DNA from: Echinometra lucunter
Taxonomy: Eukaryota > Echinodermata > Echinoidea > Camarodonta > Echinometridae
Assembly: GCA_029962745.1 (NCBI GenBank)
Contig: CM057160.1
Span: 722,501 to 786,500, forward strand
DNA: 64,000 bases
Direction: 5' to 3'
Shown here: in pieces, positions 1 to 13,300 of the stretch
Position numbering within the stretch: the stretch's first letter is position 1
Layout of the letters: the number at the start of each line of letters is the position of its first letter
Translations under genes and position numbers: made by a program
The notes under the pieces: model-generated
The model's database searches: none
What the model was told of the DNA's origin: nothing
The model's input: the letters and a program-made list of their open reading frames with translations, nothing else

Positions 1-1894
1 CTTGACTCTATAATTGCTATCTAGACTTAACGACCTAATAGATCTACCTAATTGGACCAGTGTAACAACTCATGGCATGTACTTTGTTACACTAGATTAT
101 GCTTCGACTAATTCTTTAGTCCACAACATGGCATAATAACACTAACAGTATTTTGGACCTGGACTAATTAGTCTTACTCTTACTAGTCTTAGACTAAGCT
201 ACAGTTCATAAGTCCATCCAATAGTCTAAAAGTCTTTTGATGTTTTGTTTCTGATTCACTCATTTCATGGTTCTGCCACTGGCTGGGGCTTGTATTGAGT
301 CTTGGGCTTGGCACTACAACTTAGTCCTGGCTTGCAGACTCAAAACTTGCTTGGCTGGATTTAGACACAGACTAACTGCAACACTGGGCTAAGTCTTGTT
401 GCTGTGCCTGGGCTGGACTTGGCAGGTACCGGCTGGGTCCTCGGCTTGATCCCTGGGCTCCGTTGCTTGCTGCTGGGCTGGGCTGGGCTTGGAGACTTCG
501 GGCTTGAAGTTGGCTCCAAATTACTAAGTCAATAGTCAAGATGTGGCAACATCTAGGGCTAGGTTCTAGGCCTAATTTACAACAATGTCAAAGTTATGGG
601 CTGCAGACACTAGGTCTCAACATAGGCTGGCATGAACGGTGTGAGGCTTCTGCAAAGCGTCCATTTAAGCAAACCTCTTTCACCCGTCATCCAATTTAAC
701 TTTGGCATAAAAACAATGCGAGACTAGAGCACAGTGTCTATTGATGGCTTTGTTTTGATAGGCCTCATAAATTCATTCTGCTAGTCTAGACTTTTTCTGG
801 TCTAGTCTAGATCTAGTCCTGTGATTCCACTTCGATACTTGATGAATCAGTGGAAGGCTGCAGCAAAGCGTTCATAAGTGCTAACAGTAAAATACTCTTA
901 CAGCCATAGCGTCCATCACTATTAGTATTACAACTTTAATACTTGCGAACTTTCATTTCAATGGCTGGGCTGCGATTGTCCAATCACAGTACTGCTGGCT
1001 TGCAGTAGTGTGTAACATTGTCCTTCTCTGTGCGGCGGTGCATTGGCCGTGTTGCTAAGGCTAGCTATATGCTATAAGCGGCTGATATCAAAATGTCCGC
1101 GGCCAATTTCCAAAAGCTGTCCGGAGTACATTTCACTAACTGGAAACAAGTCCAACTATTCTCATTTTGATCCCTGCATCCTCGTCGCCAAATTGTTATG
1201 TCCTTGTGTTGTGGTTCTTAAAGGGACACATAATAATGAGATAATAGCACAGAGATATAACTAGTGTCTGCCATTTAATGTTAAGCCATCTTGCTCTCTC
1301 TTGCGCATGCGTACAAGGCTGCACATGAAGCTTGCGTGGTTAGTCTTCATTTCATACATCACAGAAGGTCTGCAAAAAACGAAGCAGTTAAATGTGTTCA
1401 GCTATTTTATGTTTCATTTTGAAGGTTATCACTGAAGAAGTTGAAATTAGATAAACTTTGGTTGCCTTGGTTGTCTAATTAAACTAGATATATATAATGA
1501 TGGATGTCACGGATGAACAAAAATGTCACTTATCCGATCAGACTTATGCCTCAGTCACATAGAGTCACTTACGTTGAGTTACGTCCGTCGCCTCCGTCCA
1601 TTTTGCATTCATTTGTATACAGCATAATTTTTCGCAATTAGACGCAACGCCGGACACCGAGCACTATGTGACTGGGCCATTAGTATCCTACACCTAGCTC
1701 GCTATAGACCATTGTCTTGTCCAAGAGTCAAGAATAAAACCCCTTACACTTTTCATCTCACATTCTTTCATCTTCAAACTTTGTTTCAAATAAATAATGA
1801 GATATTCGCACATTGAAAACGTCGTATTATCTATTCCACCACGGTTTTCCTCCAAACATGGAGCAGATGTTGATTATCATTTCATATACTACAG
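1..1894. other. no exon recognised; probably intron of the FOLH1-like gene
   Basis: I see no convincing coding exon here. Positions 285-500 are rich in imperfect CTGGGCT/GGCTTGG repeats, and the rest is unremarkable AT-rich DNA. The first visible exon of the downstream peptidase gene starts at 1895 in mid-protein. The segment is therefore most simply intron; the exons for the N-terminal membrane anchor and protease-associated region would lie further upstream. Confidence 0.5.
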
Positions 1895-3056
1895 GGCCAT
1901 GGGTGGTGTAATACCTCCTTATTACTGGACTGGAGGCCTGAACACATACTACTCACTGGGACCGGGTTTTATTGGTGCAAATCAAGGAAAGTAAGTCAAA
2001 CATGATTCTAGCTTACCTCTTTGTACGGGTTTGTAATTCTTGTGACCTCAGATAAGATTTTAAAAAGGGTTGTTTAATCAAAGTAACTGCATTGACCTAT
2101 GGCAATCCATCAGCGTGTCAAGCCACTTGACATGCATGCCTGATGAACCACTTTTTTTCCCTTTCTCCAGTTGCTGATTTGTTTATGTTGTATGACCGCT
2201 GATACTTTGTTTAAACCAAGATGTTATGACGATTCGAGCAATGAATTGCCTTTTCCGTGTTTGTTGACATGCTATCACCAGCATGATCATGGCCTTCCTA
2301 TAGGGAATCTTACTCTCTCTGAGATTCATTTCTTTCTGAAAGACAAAGAGGAGGTTAACAAGATGTATGTAAATAGGTATGGGAAGGGCTACAGGGGTAG
2401 GCAGGGGCGACCGCCCCCCCCCCCCCCCCATGATTTTTCAAGTGATCAATACGGGGGGAAAAGAGGAGAAAAATGAGAAAAAGAGGAAGAGGAAGAAAGA
2501 AGAGTCAAAGATGGGAAAAGAGAGGGCTAGATCATGCAACTATATAATACCCCTATTCTTTTCATTTTAAACCTAAATAAATTTACCTATGGGTCATCTT
2601 GCCCCCCTCCCTCCCCCATCAAAATACCCTGGCGCCGCCCCTGTAACTAGGAAAGAAAGGGGGAAAATTGAGTGATTATGTGTATTTTTCTGAGTGTTTT
2701 ACTCTTACTTTTTTCCATCTCATCCATACAGTAAAGTAAGATTGGTTGTTAACTCTGTGTCAGGTCTGCATACAACATACAACACCGTGGGCTTCATACG
2801 AGGAGAGATTGAACCAGGTCTGTATGTAAGAAGGAGAGGAGGATGAACTGAATGTTTTGAAGTTGTGGGAGATGTTATGGAATATAGCGGTCAAAGAATA
2901 ACTGATTGATGACAAGTTTCTTGTATTAGAATTGATTATCAATTTGTGTATTATTCGCGTACTGGTCAATACATTTATGTGACAAAGTTTACTGTCCAGT
3001 AATAGGTACTTCAGAAAGTGTAAATGTTCATTTTCATATCACTTAATATTCATGTA

Positions 3057-3116
<60 letters not shown>

Positions 3117-3266
3117 ACCCTTAATGTCCACATTAGGTGGACATCCTTGTTTCTTTGTCCTGGTTCCCACCTAATGTACTTCGTGTCCACCTAATCGTAA
3201 CCCTAACCGTAACCCTATTGTTGTCTGTATAAATATATGCATATAATATAAATGCAATGTAAATTC

Positions 3267-3313
<47 letters not shown>

Positions 3314-6300
3314 GTTAACACCACAATTATTCATACCCCTCAGATTTTTTTGTATTTTCCTCTTTTCTTACAGATGAATAGTGGTATTGCAAAACTTGGT
3401 CCCTAGCATAATGATATCAATTCTCCCCTGTCAATTGACGATGATTCAGGAATTAGCTCATTTGCATAACAATAGATATGTACTATTATGTACCCCAGAC
3501 AAATATATTCAATTTGATTTTGTGCTTCCAAAGTCCAAACCATATTTTGAATTGTCACTACCTGTTAAAAGGTCTTCTCTGTGACATTTATCCATCCTCT
3601 GTGGCCATGGCAACCATCACTTGCGGATCCAGGGCTTTTTCATTGTTGCACAGGTCTTCATCACTATCCTCACATTCTACATGGGATGGAAGTTTTGGGA
3701 TAGGGTCTACCACGCTAGAACTGCAATGTGGATGTCCGAAATGCACTTGCTGTTAAAGCTATCCAATAAGTTTTGTACTTGGGAGGATGATACAGCCTAT
3801 TCTTGGCTGTTGTCGGCATGAAGACCAGCCTCTCTTAAGGTCTCTTTGAGGCTTTCCATTGATATTTTGTGTCTATTCTTGAAAGATGTGATAGGAATGG
3901 CTGTCGATTCTTTTTTTTTCAGTGTCAGCAACCTTTTTCACAATCTTTTCATGTAAGATAAGAAAGTATAATTGCATTCTGGAAACCCACTACAGGGTTC
4001 TTTACCCTGCATATGATAATGGTGTATGCTAGAAATGTGATATTACAGTAGCTGGTTTTATACACTGTAGAAACAGCTATTTTGCTCTTTCCTCCTCTTT
4101 TAGCACATTAAGAATATCTAGAAATGTTCATTTCATATACTCTGAGGGAAAGAAGGGTCCAGAAAGCTTTTCAGGGAATTAAAAGCTCCAGCAATGAAAA
4201 TGCAACAGATCCTCAAAGTTTACAAGAAGTTCCACATAGTGAAGAACTGTTTCATAGATATGATATACGACTTAAACTAAGAATATATCATTTAGACTAG
4301 ACCTTAAAGATCATAATAAAGGCTGACATCAATCAAATATCAACAGAGGGGATTCCACAGTCAATCAGATCAATAATGAACCCAAAATACGATGGGAAAC
4401 CTTTGGAAAGAAACAATAAATTAGGCAGATCTTCATGAAAGACGACCAAGAAAATGCCTTTTCACCCCTACATAGTACAAATTATTTAACAATTAATGCT
4501 TCTTGGACATCAATTTTGTAGTCCTAGGTGTCCTAAGTGTGAGGGAATCCTTACACTTATATATCCACCCTAGACGCCATCGAGATGTTGAAGTTGGGGA
4601 TCCTCTCAATTATATATATATATATAATTGAGAGGATCCCTAACTTCAACATCTCGATGGCGTCTCGGGTGAATATTTAAGTGTGAGGATAAGATAGTCG
4701 AGACACGGACGTTGCTGTATTTCAAAACTTTATTCAACAAGCTTTCGGTCTAACCGGCCTTCTTCAGGTTTCTGACGATTGCAATGTGTGTTTTGCAATT
4801 GCCTACGACACGCTAACACATGTGTAATATGACATATAATTATCATGTTTGTATCGTCAGAAACCTGAAGAAGGCCGGTTAGGCCGAAAGCTTGTTGAAT
4901 AAAGTTTTGAAGTACAGCAACGTCCGTGTCTCGACTATCTTATCCTCACACTTATATATATATATATAATAATAATAATATATGCAATTTGTTAGGCGCC
5001 ATATCCATCTCGTAAGAGATGCTCAAGGCGCACAAGTGAAGGGGGGGGGCAAACAAAATTACAAGTAACAGAAAATCATTGATAAAATAAGTTAAAGAGG
5101 TACGTTTTTAGTTTAATCTTTAATATATATATATATAAAACATTTATATCCCTCAAGATGACTGTCATCATGTTCCACTAATCTGTTTCAGCGATAATGG
5201 GCAAAACTTGAACGATTTTGCGGAATTGTACTGAAATGGAATCACGTTTGTGTAAAACATTTTCAAATTTAGGTACAAAATTGCCAAAAATGCCATGAAC
5301 TGCGTCACGTCGTCTAAACTGGTGATGTGTGAAACCCCCTTTAGGCACAGTCGTAACAAAATTCATATGCATTCGTAGATCGTTACGTCATCCTCGGGAA
5401 TCATCGGGATGCATGGGGACTCGGGTCTATCGATCCTACGAGCGGGACAGCTACTCTCCTCGAAATATCCAGGGTCTTCGGGATGCTGAAGAAAAAAGGT
5501 ATATATGAAAACTGATGCAATGGGAAAAGGGATTAGAGACAGAAGGAGAAAATGAGACAGAAAGGGAGAGAGGGAGAAAGAGAAACAAGAGAGGGTAGAA
5601 TGGTAGAAAGAAACAAGACAGGGGGGAGAGAGGGGGACCCTCAATATGAAGAGTTCAAATATGACGCTTTGGAGAGGTTTACAAAAACGTCAAATAGACC
5701 AGAAGCTGCTCCAAGATTTTGCGAGGGGAATAATTTAGAAGGTTCTGGCCCTGCCCCTTGAATAACCGGGCACTGTTTCATGAAAGTTATCAGCACTGAC
5801 AAGTTGTAATTCTCTGACAGTTTCAGTAAAATCCTTGGTTTTGATTGGCTGAGAAGTGGCCACTGACTGTTACTATGGTAACTGTCAGTGCTGACAACTT
5901 TTACGAAACGGTGCCCTGGCTTCAATGTAATGTGACAGAAAACATGTTTGTACATGCTTGTTTTTTTGCTCAGGATGGAGACCAAGAAGGACGTTGATGT
6001 TCTGTTCTTTTGGCGCTGAAGAATTTGGAATATTTGGATCTGCGGAATGGACAGAGGTGGGTCTGAAGATCATACTGAGTCCCGCTTCTCTTCCTATAAA
6101 GCTCACCATTTGCATATAATTACAGATTCTTAATTTCCTGAATTATCAATGATTCGGCAAATGTGCATATTCTAAAATTTTCTTTTATTTGATCCTTAAA
6201 AATATCATACAAACTTGTTATTAAAGATTAACATACTTGATGTTCTGTTTGTGCTTTACCCTTATCGATCCACATCGGCAGCCTTATCGGGACCTCCTTA

Positions 6301-6515
6301 TAGGCACCCCCACCCCCACACTATAAAAACGTAGTATAGTCCATGCATTGGTATTAAGACGGCGTATCACATGGTGGTCTATTATCACATTCATTATTTT
6401 GCTCTCCTTTCTTTTAATGTAGGAGTTTCATGATATACTCTCTGACCGGACAGTAGCATATCTCAACTTGGATATAGCAGTCTTGGGTAAACCTTTCTCT
6501 AGTCCAATAGTAGTG

Positions 6516-6581
<66 letters not shown>

Positions 6582-6713
6582 ATAGTAGTAGCAGTAGTAG
6601 TAGTAGTAGTAGCAGCAGCAGTAGTTACCACTTGGTTTCGAACCCGGGTACTCACAGTTATGAGAACACTGCTCTACCACTGAGCCACATACAGTAGTAA
6701 TAGTAGTAGTAGC

Positions 6714-6765
<52 letters not shown>

Positions 6766-6780
6766 TGTACGTGGTCGTAA

Positions 6781-6813
<33 letters not shown>

Positions 6814-7117
6814 CAGAAGATTTATTTTATATCCATAGCAATATTTTAAAAACATTATATATACATGCCAATTCAAGAAAATATGCCATCATGGAGGATA
6901 ACTATTCTTCCATGGGGTCCTATATAAGAAAATAACTTAATAAATTTATAGCAATTAAAAAGGACAATTCAAATAACACACGTGAACATAAAATGAATAC
7001 AAATCAATTAAAGAAACAAAAGGAATATGGCAAACCTATAACGAGCCTGAAACAAAATAAAGTATATATGCAAATACATCAAAGAATCGTGATTCATCAA
7101 AATACATATGAATGTTA

Positions 7118-7184
<67 letters not shown>

Positions 7185-7226
7185 TGGTAGTAGTAGCAGT
7201 AGTAGCGGCAGCAACAGTAGGCCTAA

Positions 7227-7292
<66 letters not shown>

Positions 7293-7313
7293 GCCCTATT
7301 ATTAGTAGTATTA

Positions 7314-7389
<76 letters not shown>

Positions 7390-10300
7390 CCTACGTAGTA
7401 GGCCTTGTAACAGCATTTTCCTTATAGGCCTAGCTTGTGTTTTTATTGCTTCTTTCTTTGGTGAAAGAAGCATTTAAGAAAGCGTAGAGAACCCGTGTCT
7501 CGATAGAAAAAGTGGATTATACACTTCCATCCCTCATATATCTGGGACAAAATTCTACACCGTGTGTCGCGGCGACCAAAGTCTCAATGATCGCAACCAT
7601 CGTGACAGTCACGTGACAGTTACCGGCAGTCACCATGGTACCAAATGTTTCCCGCCAAAAGCTGCTCAGAGACGTGTCACGGAGTCAATACCTCACCGTC
7701 GGCTCGGTCTCGGCACGGTCTCGGTCTACCGTCAGACGATAATATTGAGATCCCATCGAAAGTCAAAACGTAGCGGTATGCAATTAACAGTAAGTTTGGA
7801 TTTTTAATTATTACCCAGTCACCGGGCCCATTCAGTATTTAACTTAGAATGAATGAATAATAATACTTTTATGATTTTAATTAATGAGTAGCAGTGTCTA
7901 CGATACGTGCCTGGCAGTTTGCCACGCAGTTGGCCCACGGCACGGAGGGGAGAGCTATATGCTCTGGCCGTGTAAACAGCATGTCTGTTTTTAGTTATTC
8001 TATTTTGGCTAAGAATACCAGTCGTGCAGTTTAAATTTACATAGACCTACATGTAGGCCATGAAAGTTCTGATTTTGCCGTATCGGCAATATCGTGAAAT
8101 AGGCCCCGTTCCAAAAATTTTCTAAGTTTTTTTAGGGTAAGGATTCGCATTTTACAGACAAGAGTGTCCAGTGGTGCATGACCCTGGAAACCTTTCAAAT
8201 TACCAGTGGAAAACATATGAAATACACTTTCATACTATATGGAAGACAATACTAGTAAATACATTATTCATTGACAGCAATATATCAAATTTGAGTTTCT
8301 TAAAAAAAAAAACACTGAGTAAATGTAATATAAATGTTTATTATTATGCACTTGTATATTTTCTTTTCTATTGTTTTTTGTTTTGTTTTTTGGCTATTTT
8401 TTTTTTATTTTTTTTTATTTTTTTTTTTAAATTCATTATTATTATTATTATCTTTTTTTTGCTTTGCAGTCATGGCTACACCGTTCAGCACGTCTGGAAA
8501 CTCATGTCAAGGCAACGACTGCCCAACCACTTCAAAGGTAAGGAAGCTTAGCCCCGGGTACGCATCAAGAGTTGAAGACTGTGTCAAGGAAGAAACCAAA
8601 GGCAAATGGTTTTGCTCTGAGCATGACGAGGATATGAAGTTATTCTGCCAAGAGCATAACATTGCTCTGTGTTTTAAGTGCCCTCTTGCGGAACACAAAT
8701 CATGTCGAGTACGTGGTTTAGAGGATGTAGTGCAAGAGAACAGGCTCAGGGATAGTTTGATGAATCACATGTGTCAAGATTACGGCCACAGAATTGAAGA
8801 ACTCAAGACCAGTTTTGACGATCACGTTAAAGAGATGAAAAAACAAGTGAACTTGGCCTTCGGGAAAGCAATCCAAACGAATAGAGATAGGGAGAAGAAT
8901 GAGGAGGTAAAAATCAGTCAAGAAATCGAAGAGAAGAATAGGAAGCTTCGTGACAACATAAGAAAGATGGAGATGGAGATTGAGAGGAATATAAAGGAAA
9001 GGGTAACGCGACTCAGTGAAAACCACACAATATCAGAGGATAAACAATCTGCAATCAACAACGAACATACTGAACTCCTTGCTAGCATTCGAAACATTGC
9101 TGAACAGACAAGACAAAAGATCGTTGGCTTGGAGAAGTCATGGAAGGAATTCATGAAATCCCATGAAGACGCGACTAAACTCCTTGGCACAGTACTGGAT
9201 GATGAGGAAAGGTTAGTCAAAGAAGCACAAAGGGTTGAAGATTGTGTGTCGGCGATATTTGTTGAGCAGTTTGATGAGGGCGAGTTTGACAGGATCAACC
9301 CCATGGCTTCGCATGAGTTTGTGAAAGCAGAAGGAAGGGGGAGACACTTGGGGAAAATTGTTGCGCACAGTCAGCATGGTCAGGGGTGGAATCGTGTGCA
9401 GTCTATCAAAGTCACGGATCAAATTCGCCACCCAGTCATTGTAGGATATAGTGACAACGGTAATGTGATCGTGACTGATACGAGTGAATGGAGTAAAGAC
9501 ACTTACACATTTAACATGACATCTAAAGATATTCAGAGAGTGATTTGCGGGAGTGATGATTCGTATGTTGTTTCCTGTGCTTTACTGAAAGACAACAAAA
9601 TAGCGTGCGGCAGATATGTGGCAAGACCAAAAAGCAGCAGTCAGACTGGATACATCAGCGTTTACGATAGCGAGTGGAATTTGGTAACCAAAATCCGAAA
9701 GCCATGGTATAAGAAGAAAATTTCAAAAAAGGTGTTCGTTGCCGCTGACTCAAACGGGATGATCTTCGCCTGCGAGCTGGGGCAGAAGACAATTTATGTG
9801 ATCAACCCTGTTAGTAGTGAAATTATCAGTAGCATTGAAGGAATGGATACCATGGCTTTACGAGGGGTGCAGTCTGAGCACATTGTTGCCCAGGCTTCAC
9901 CTTCGGATCCTAGAGTGTTCTTCATCAAGGCAGGGACACCTGAAGAGCAGATGAAGCACCACAATGTAATTTTCAACGTCGGAATCGATCCTGCTACCGA
10001 CGACTTATACGCGGTTACATCAGAAGACGATTGTTTGACATGCGTGATTTGGAAGTTGAATAGAGATGATGGTGATGATGATGATGGCAACAGAATGGAA
10101 TTCTGTCTGTGTAATAGACTGATCGAGCTAGGAAATACTCGGGCACATATCAAGAACAGGAGAAATCACCTTGAAACATCTCGTGTAATATTAATGGCAT
10201 CAAATAAGTTGATCGCATGCGACGGAGAAAACATTATTGTGTACCTGAAAAAGCTTATGCTAAACTAGAACAGGCCACTATTTTGTGAACTCTAATGGGG

Positions 10301-13300
10301 TGTTGCAAGAAAGTTGCAATCGATTGCAAATAATTGCTAATTTTGAAACAACCATTCTGACTGGCTCAGGGTCTTGCCTTTTAAGAAGACATGCATGCAA
10401 CACTGATTTTGATTGGCCAGTGGCAATCAGTTGCAAATTGCAATCGATTGCAACTTTCTTGCAACACCCCATAAGTTAGCTAAATTTTGAAGTTTTAAAA
10501 ACGACCTACAAACGGAAGTTCACACTGGAATGAAAAAATGACCGCGCAAAGTTACGAAACTACAAGCATCCGCATCCGTATGAAACCAGCATGGAGGCAG
10601 ATATTCTCGTTCGATATGCGTGCAAGAGTGCCTGAACTGTAAGACTACCATAAGCCCTGTGCTTCAACTACTCCCGACACAGCCAGTGACTGCCAAAGTT
10701 AGGCTTTGTAAATGTTCACTTTTAGCTTGAAAATTGCACTTTAATTGTCAAAATAGAGTCTGTTTTTTGCAAACTAGCATGGCATTTTGAGGAAAGACCA
10801 CCTGAATATCTTATTCTAACAGCTAGTGATATTGAAACTTCGAGTATTACCAAAAAGAGGAGCCATGAATTATTCGTCCCCATGGTCTGAAACTACAAGA
10901 AAGAGGAGATTACAAATAGCGACTGTCTTCTGAATCTTGCTTTGGTGCAGGAACTTATTCTTAACAATCTTTTCTTTCTCGAAAGTTTGACTTGCAAAGA
11001 TTTGGAGAATTTCAAAGAAGGAAAACAAATTCTACCTTTCCACCTACCCCAGTATTTATGTTCTCTGATCAGGTATATAAATGCACTTTTCACATGGGTG
11101 TTGCTGATATATTTAAATGTTTTGAGGTATGAATGGGCCTTTATTAAACTTTGAACATTGATCTAAAAATGACTAAGCCTGACGTCAGCTGTTTCACCTT
11201 AGATCCAGTAATGTCTTCGCCATGCCTTTGAGAAACATAAACAATATGGCTCTTGTTGCCAGCTTACGTTTGTTGTAAGAGCAGTGAAAATTCCCACCTC
11301 AAATACTAAGAATACCATTAATTTTGTGGAAAATCATTCTAGTCTACCTGAAATGAACGAAATCTCTATGAATCATTTCCAGTGAGCAATTCTAGACTGA
11401 TGCTACATGCAAAGAAGTCATATGCATTATATTATTTTCTATTGTCTAATGTCGTATGAAAACTATTTATATCAGTATAAACTTTTTGTACTTGCTGGTG
11501 GTAGTTGTAGATTTTTCATGTGCAGCATCCAGTAAGAGTGATTACACCCTTACCAAATATCAAGGTTCTATTAATTGTTTTTGTGCATGATTTTAAACAA
11601 TATCCTAAGATATCGCAGAATGTCTACTCCATCATAGTTGTAAGGTTTGTGCTCTGAATACATGTACATTAATGTAGAATTTACATTGATTTTTTTTTAA
11701 CTTTAGGATGTACACATTTTTGTTGGATACTCTAGCAGTGTGTATATGAATATGATCATTCTATTTTGTTTAAATTTCATCTTAATCGAATCTTTAGTCT
11801 TTCAATTCGATGAACTCAAAATATCTACATGACATCGTTACATCGTTCAAAAACAGATTTGATTATTGTTTATTTTTACTTGAAGCAATGTGTATAATGT
11901 AAAATGCACTTTAATGTGATTTGGATTGTAAAATATTCGAAATTTCAAGTTTATCCAAATCTACTGCATTTTAACGCGGTGTGTTCAAAATATTTTTTAA
12001 AGGTTGACAATAGAAGTGAGTATAATCCAAGCTTTCCGTTGCATAATGTGTGCATTTTATTACAATTTGCATAAATACCTAAATAGACTTTTTGACGATT
12101 TTAATTTTCAGAAATTTGAACGAAATTTTGACCTGTTTTCCCAACACAGCATTGATTTTACCCGTACTTCCTGGGAATTCCAACCAGCATTCATTTTCAT
12201 TGCATACAATGCGCTTTGACTAAGTACTAAGGTGTTTTCACTGTTATGACATTGTCTCGATTGCTTCCACTTTGATTGAACTTTGATCTCAAGTATATTC
12301 GCTTTTGAATCTTTAAGCGGGTACTCTACTCTGCGTGTCATGCCTCTGCGAACATGCAGTATCGCTTTAGGAGAATAGCGTTGAGAGCACACACACACAT
12401 TCCTCGAAGCTTGTCGAAAAGCTTAATAAAAGTATTGTGTTCAACGCTATTCTAATAGTTCTGAAACGATACTAAATCCAATGAAGACCAAGCATATGAA
12501 AGATTTCACATGATTTTATGTTTTTCTTTTTTTGGGGGGGGGGGGTGGTCGTATGAAAACTTTCTCCGTTGTCCTTCTTGTGAATGCAGTGGCACCTTGT
12601 TATAAAGGACACTGTTATATCAAACTCCCATTATAACAAGGTAATTTTGCTTGTGTATTTTATTGTTTTTAGCCATGATATAACAAAGTTTTGATATAAA
12701 GAGGTAATTAATTGCCTTGGTTCAGAGGAGTTTGTTATAACGTAGTTATAATGATAGCTATGTATTTATAATGCGCGATCTTTCTCGTTTAAGAAGAAGA
12801 GAAAGAGGAAGAAGGAGAAGAAGAAAAAGAAAGAGGAAGTCCCCGAGCAATTCTTGATCGCGATCCAATTCTTCATAACAGTGGTATTATTTGTCGTTAT
12901 CAATAATAACCAAGTAACAAAGTCACATGATAGCTCTCCTTTCATTTTCGTGTACATTGAATATGAATTCAAAAGAAATTCCATACCATTGTTACCACCA
13001 TAGTCTTCGTCTTCATCCCTTTTTACCTTTTTAATTTCAGCTGGTATAACCAAGATTTTAGTTCCACTGGCGTAAATCCCGGGGATGGGGGGACATATCC
13101 CCCCCCCCCCTCTTTTGGGGGAGGGGGGGGGATGGCGTGTACAAATATCCCCCCACTTTTTAAGAAAGAAAATATATTTGAATTAATCCGTTAGCAAAAT
13201 CTTTGAATATCTGTCATAAACAACCATCATAGTTTAGAATTTCTATTTGAAAATGCGATTGAAAACCAAAAAAGTGGTTATTTTTGGCTCGCTCGCTCGT

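Noticed and set aside
6622..6693. Working tRNA-Met gene (CTCATAA loop) on the minus strand
   Set aside because: Anticodon and acceptor stems do not pair properly and the sequence is embedded in repeats.
7036..7477. Long open frames on both strands over the trinucleotide arrays
   Set aside because: They encode only poly-Thr, poly-Val, poly-Ser or poly-Leu from the TAG/CAG repeats; no start context, domain or splice support.
7562..7807. 81-residue frame upstream of the B-box gene
   Set aside because: It runs through a good donor site and would enter the B-box exon out of frame.
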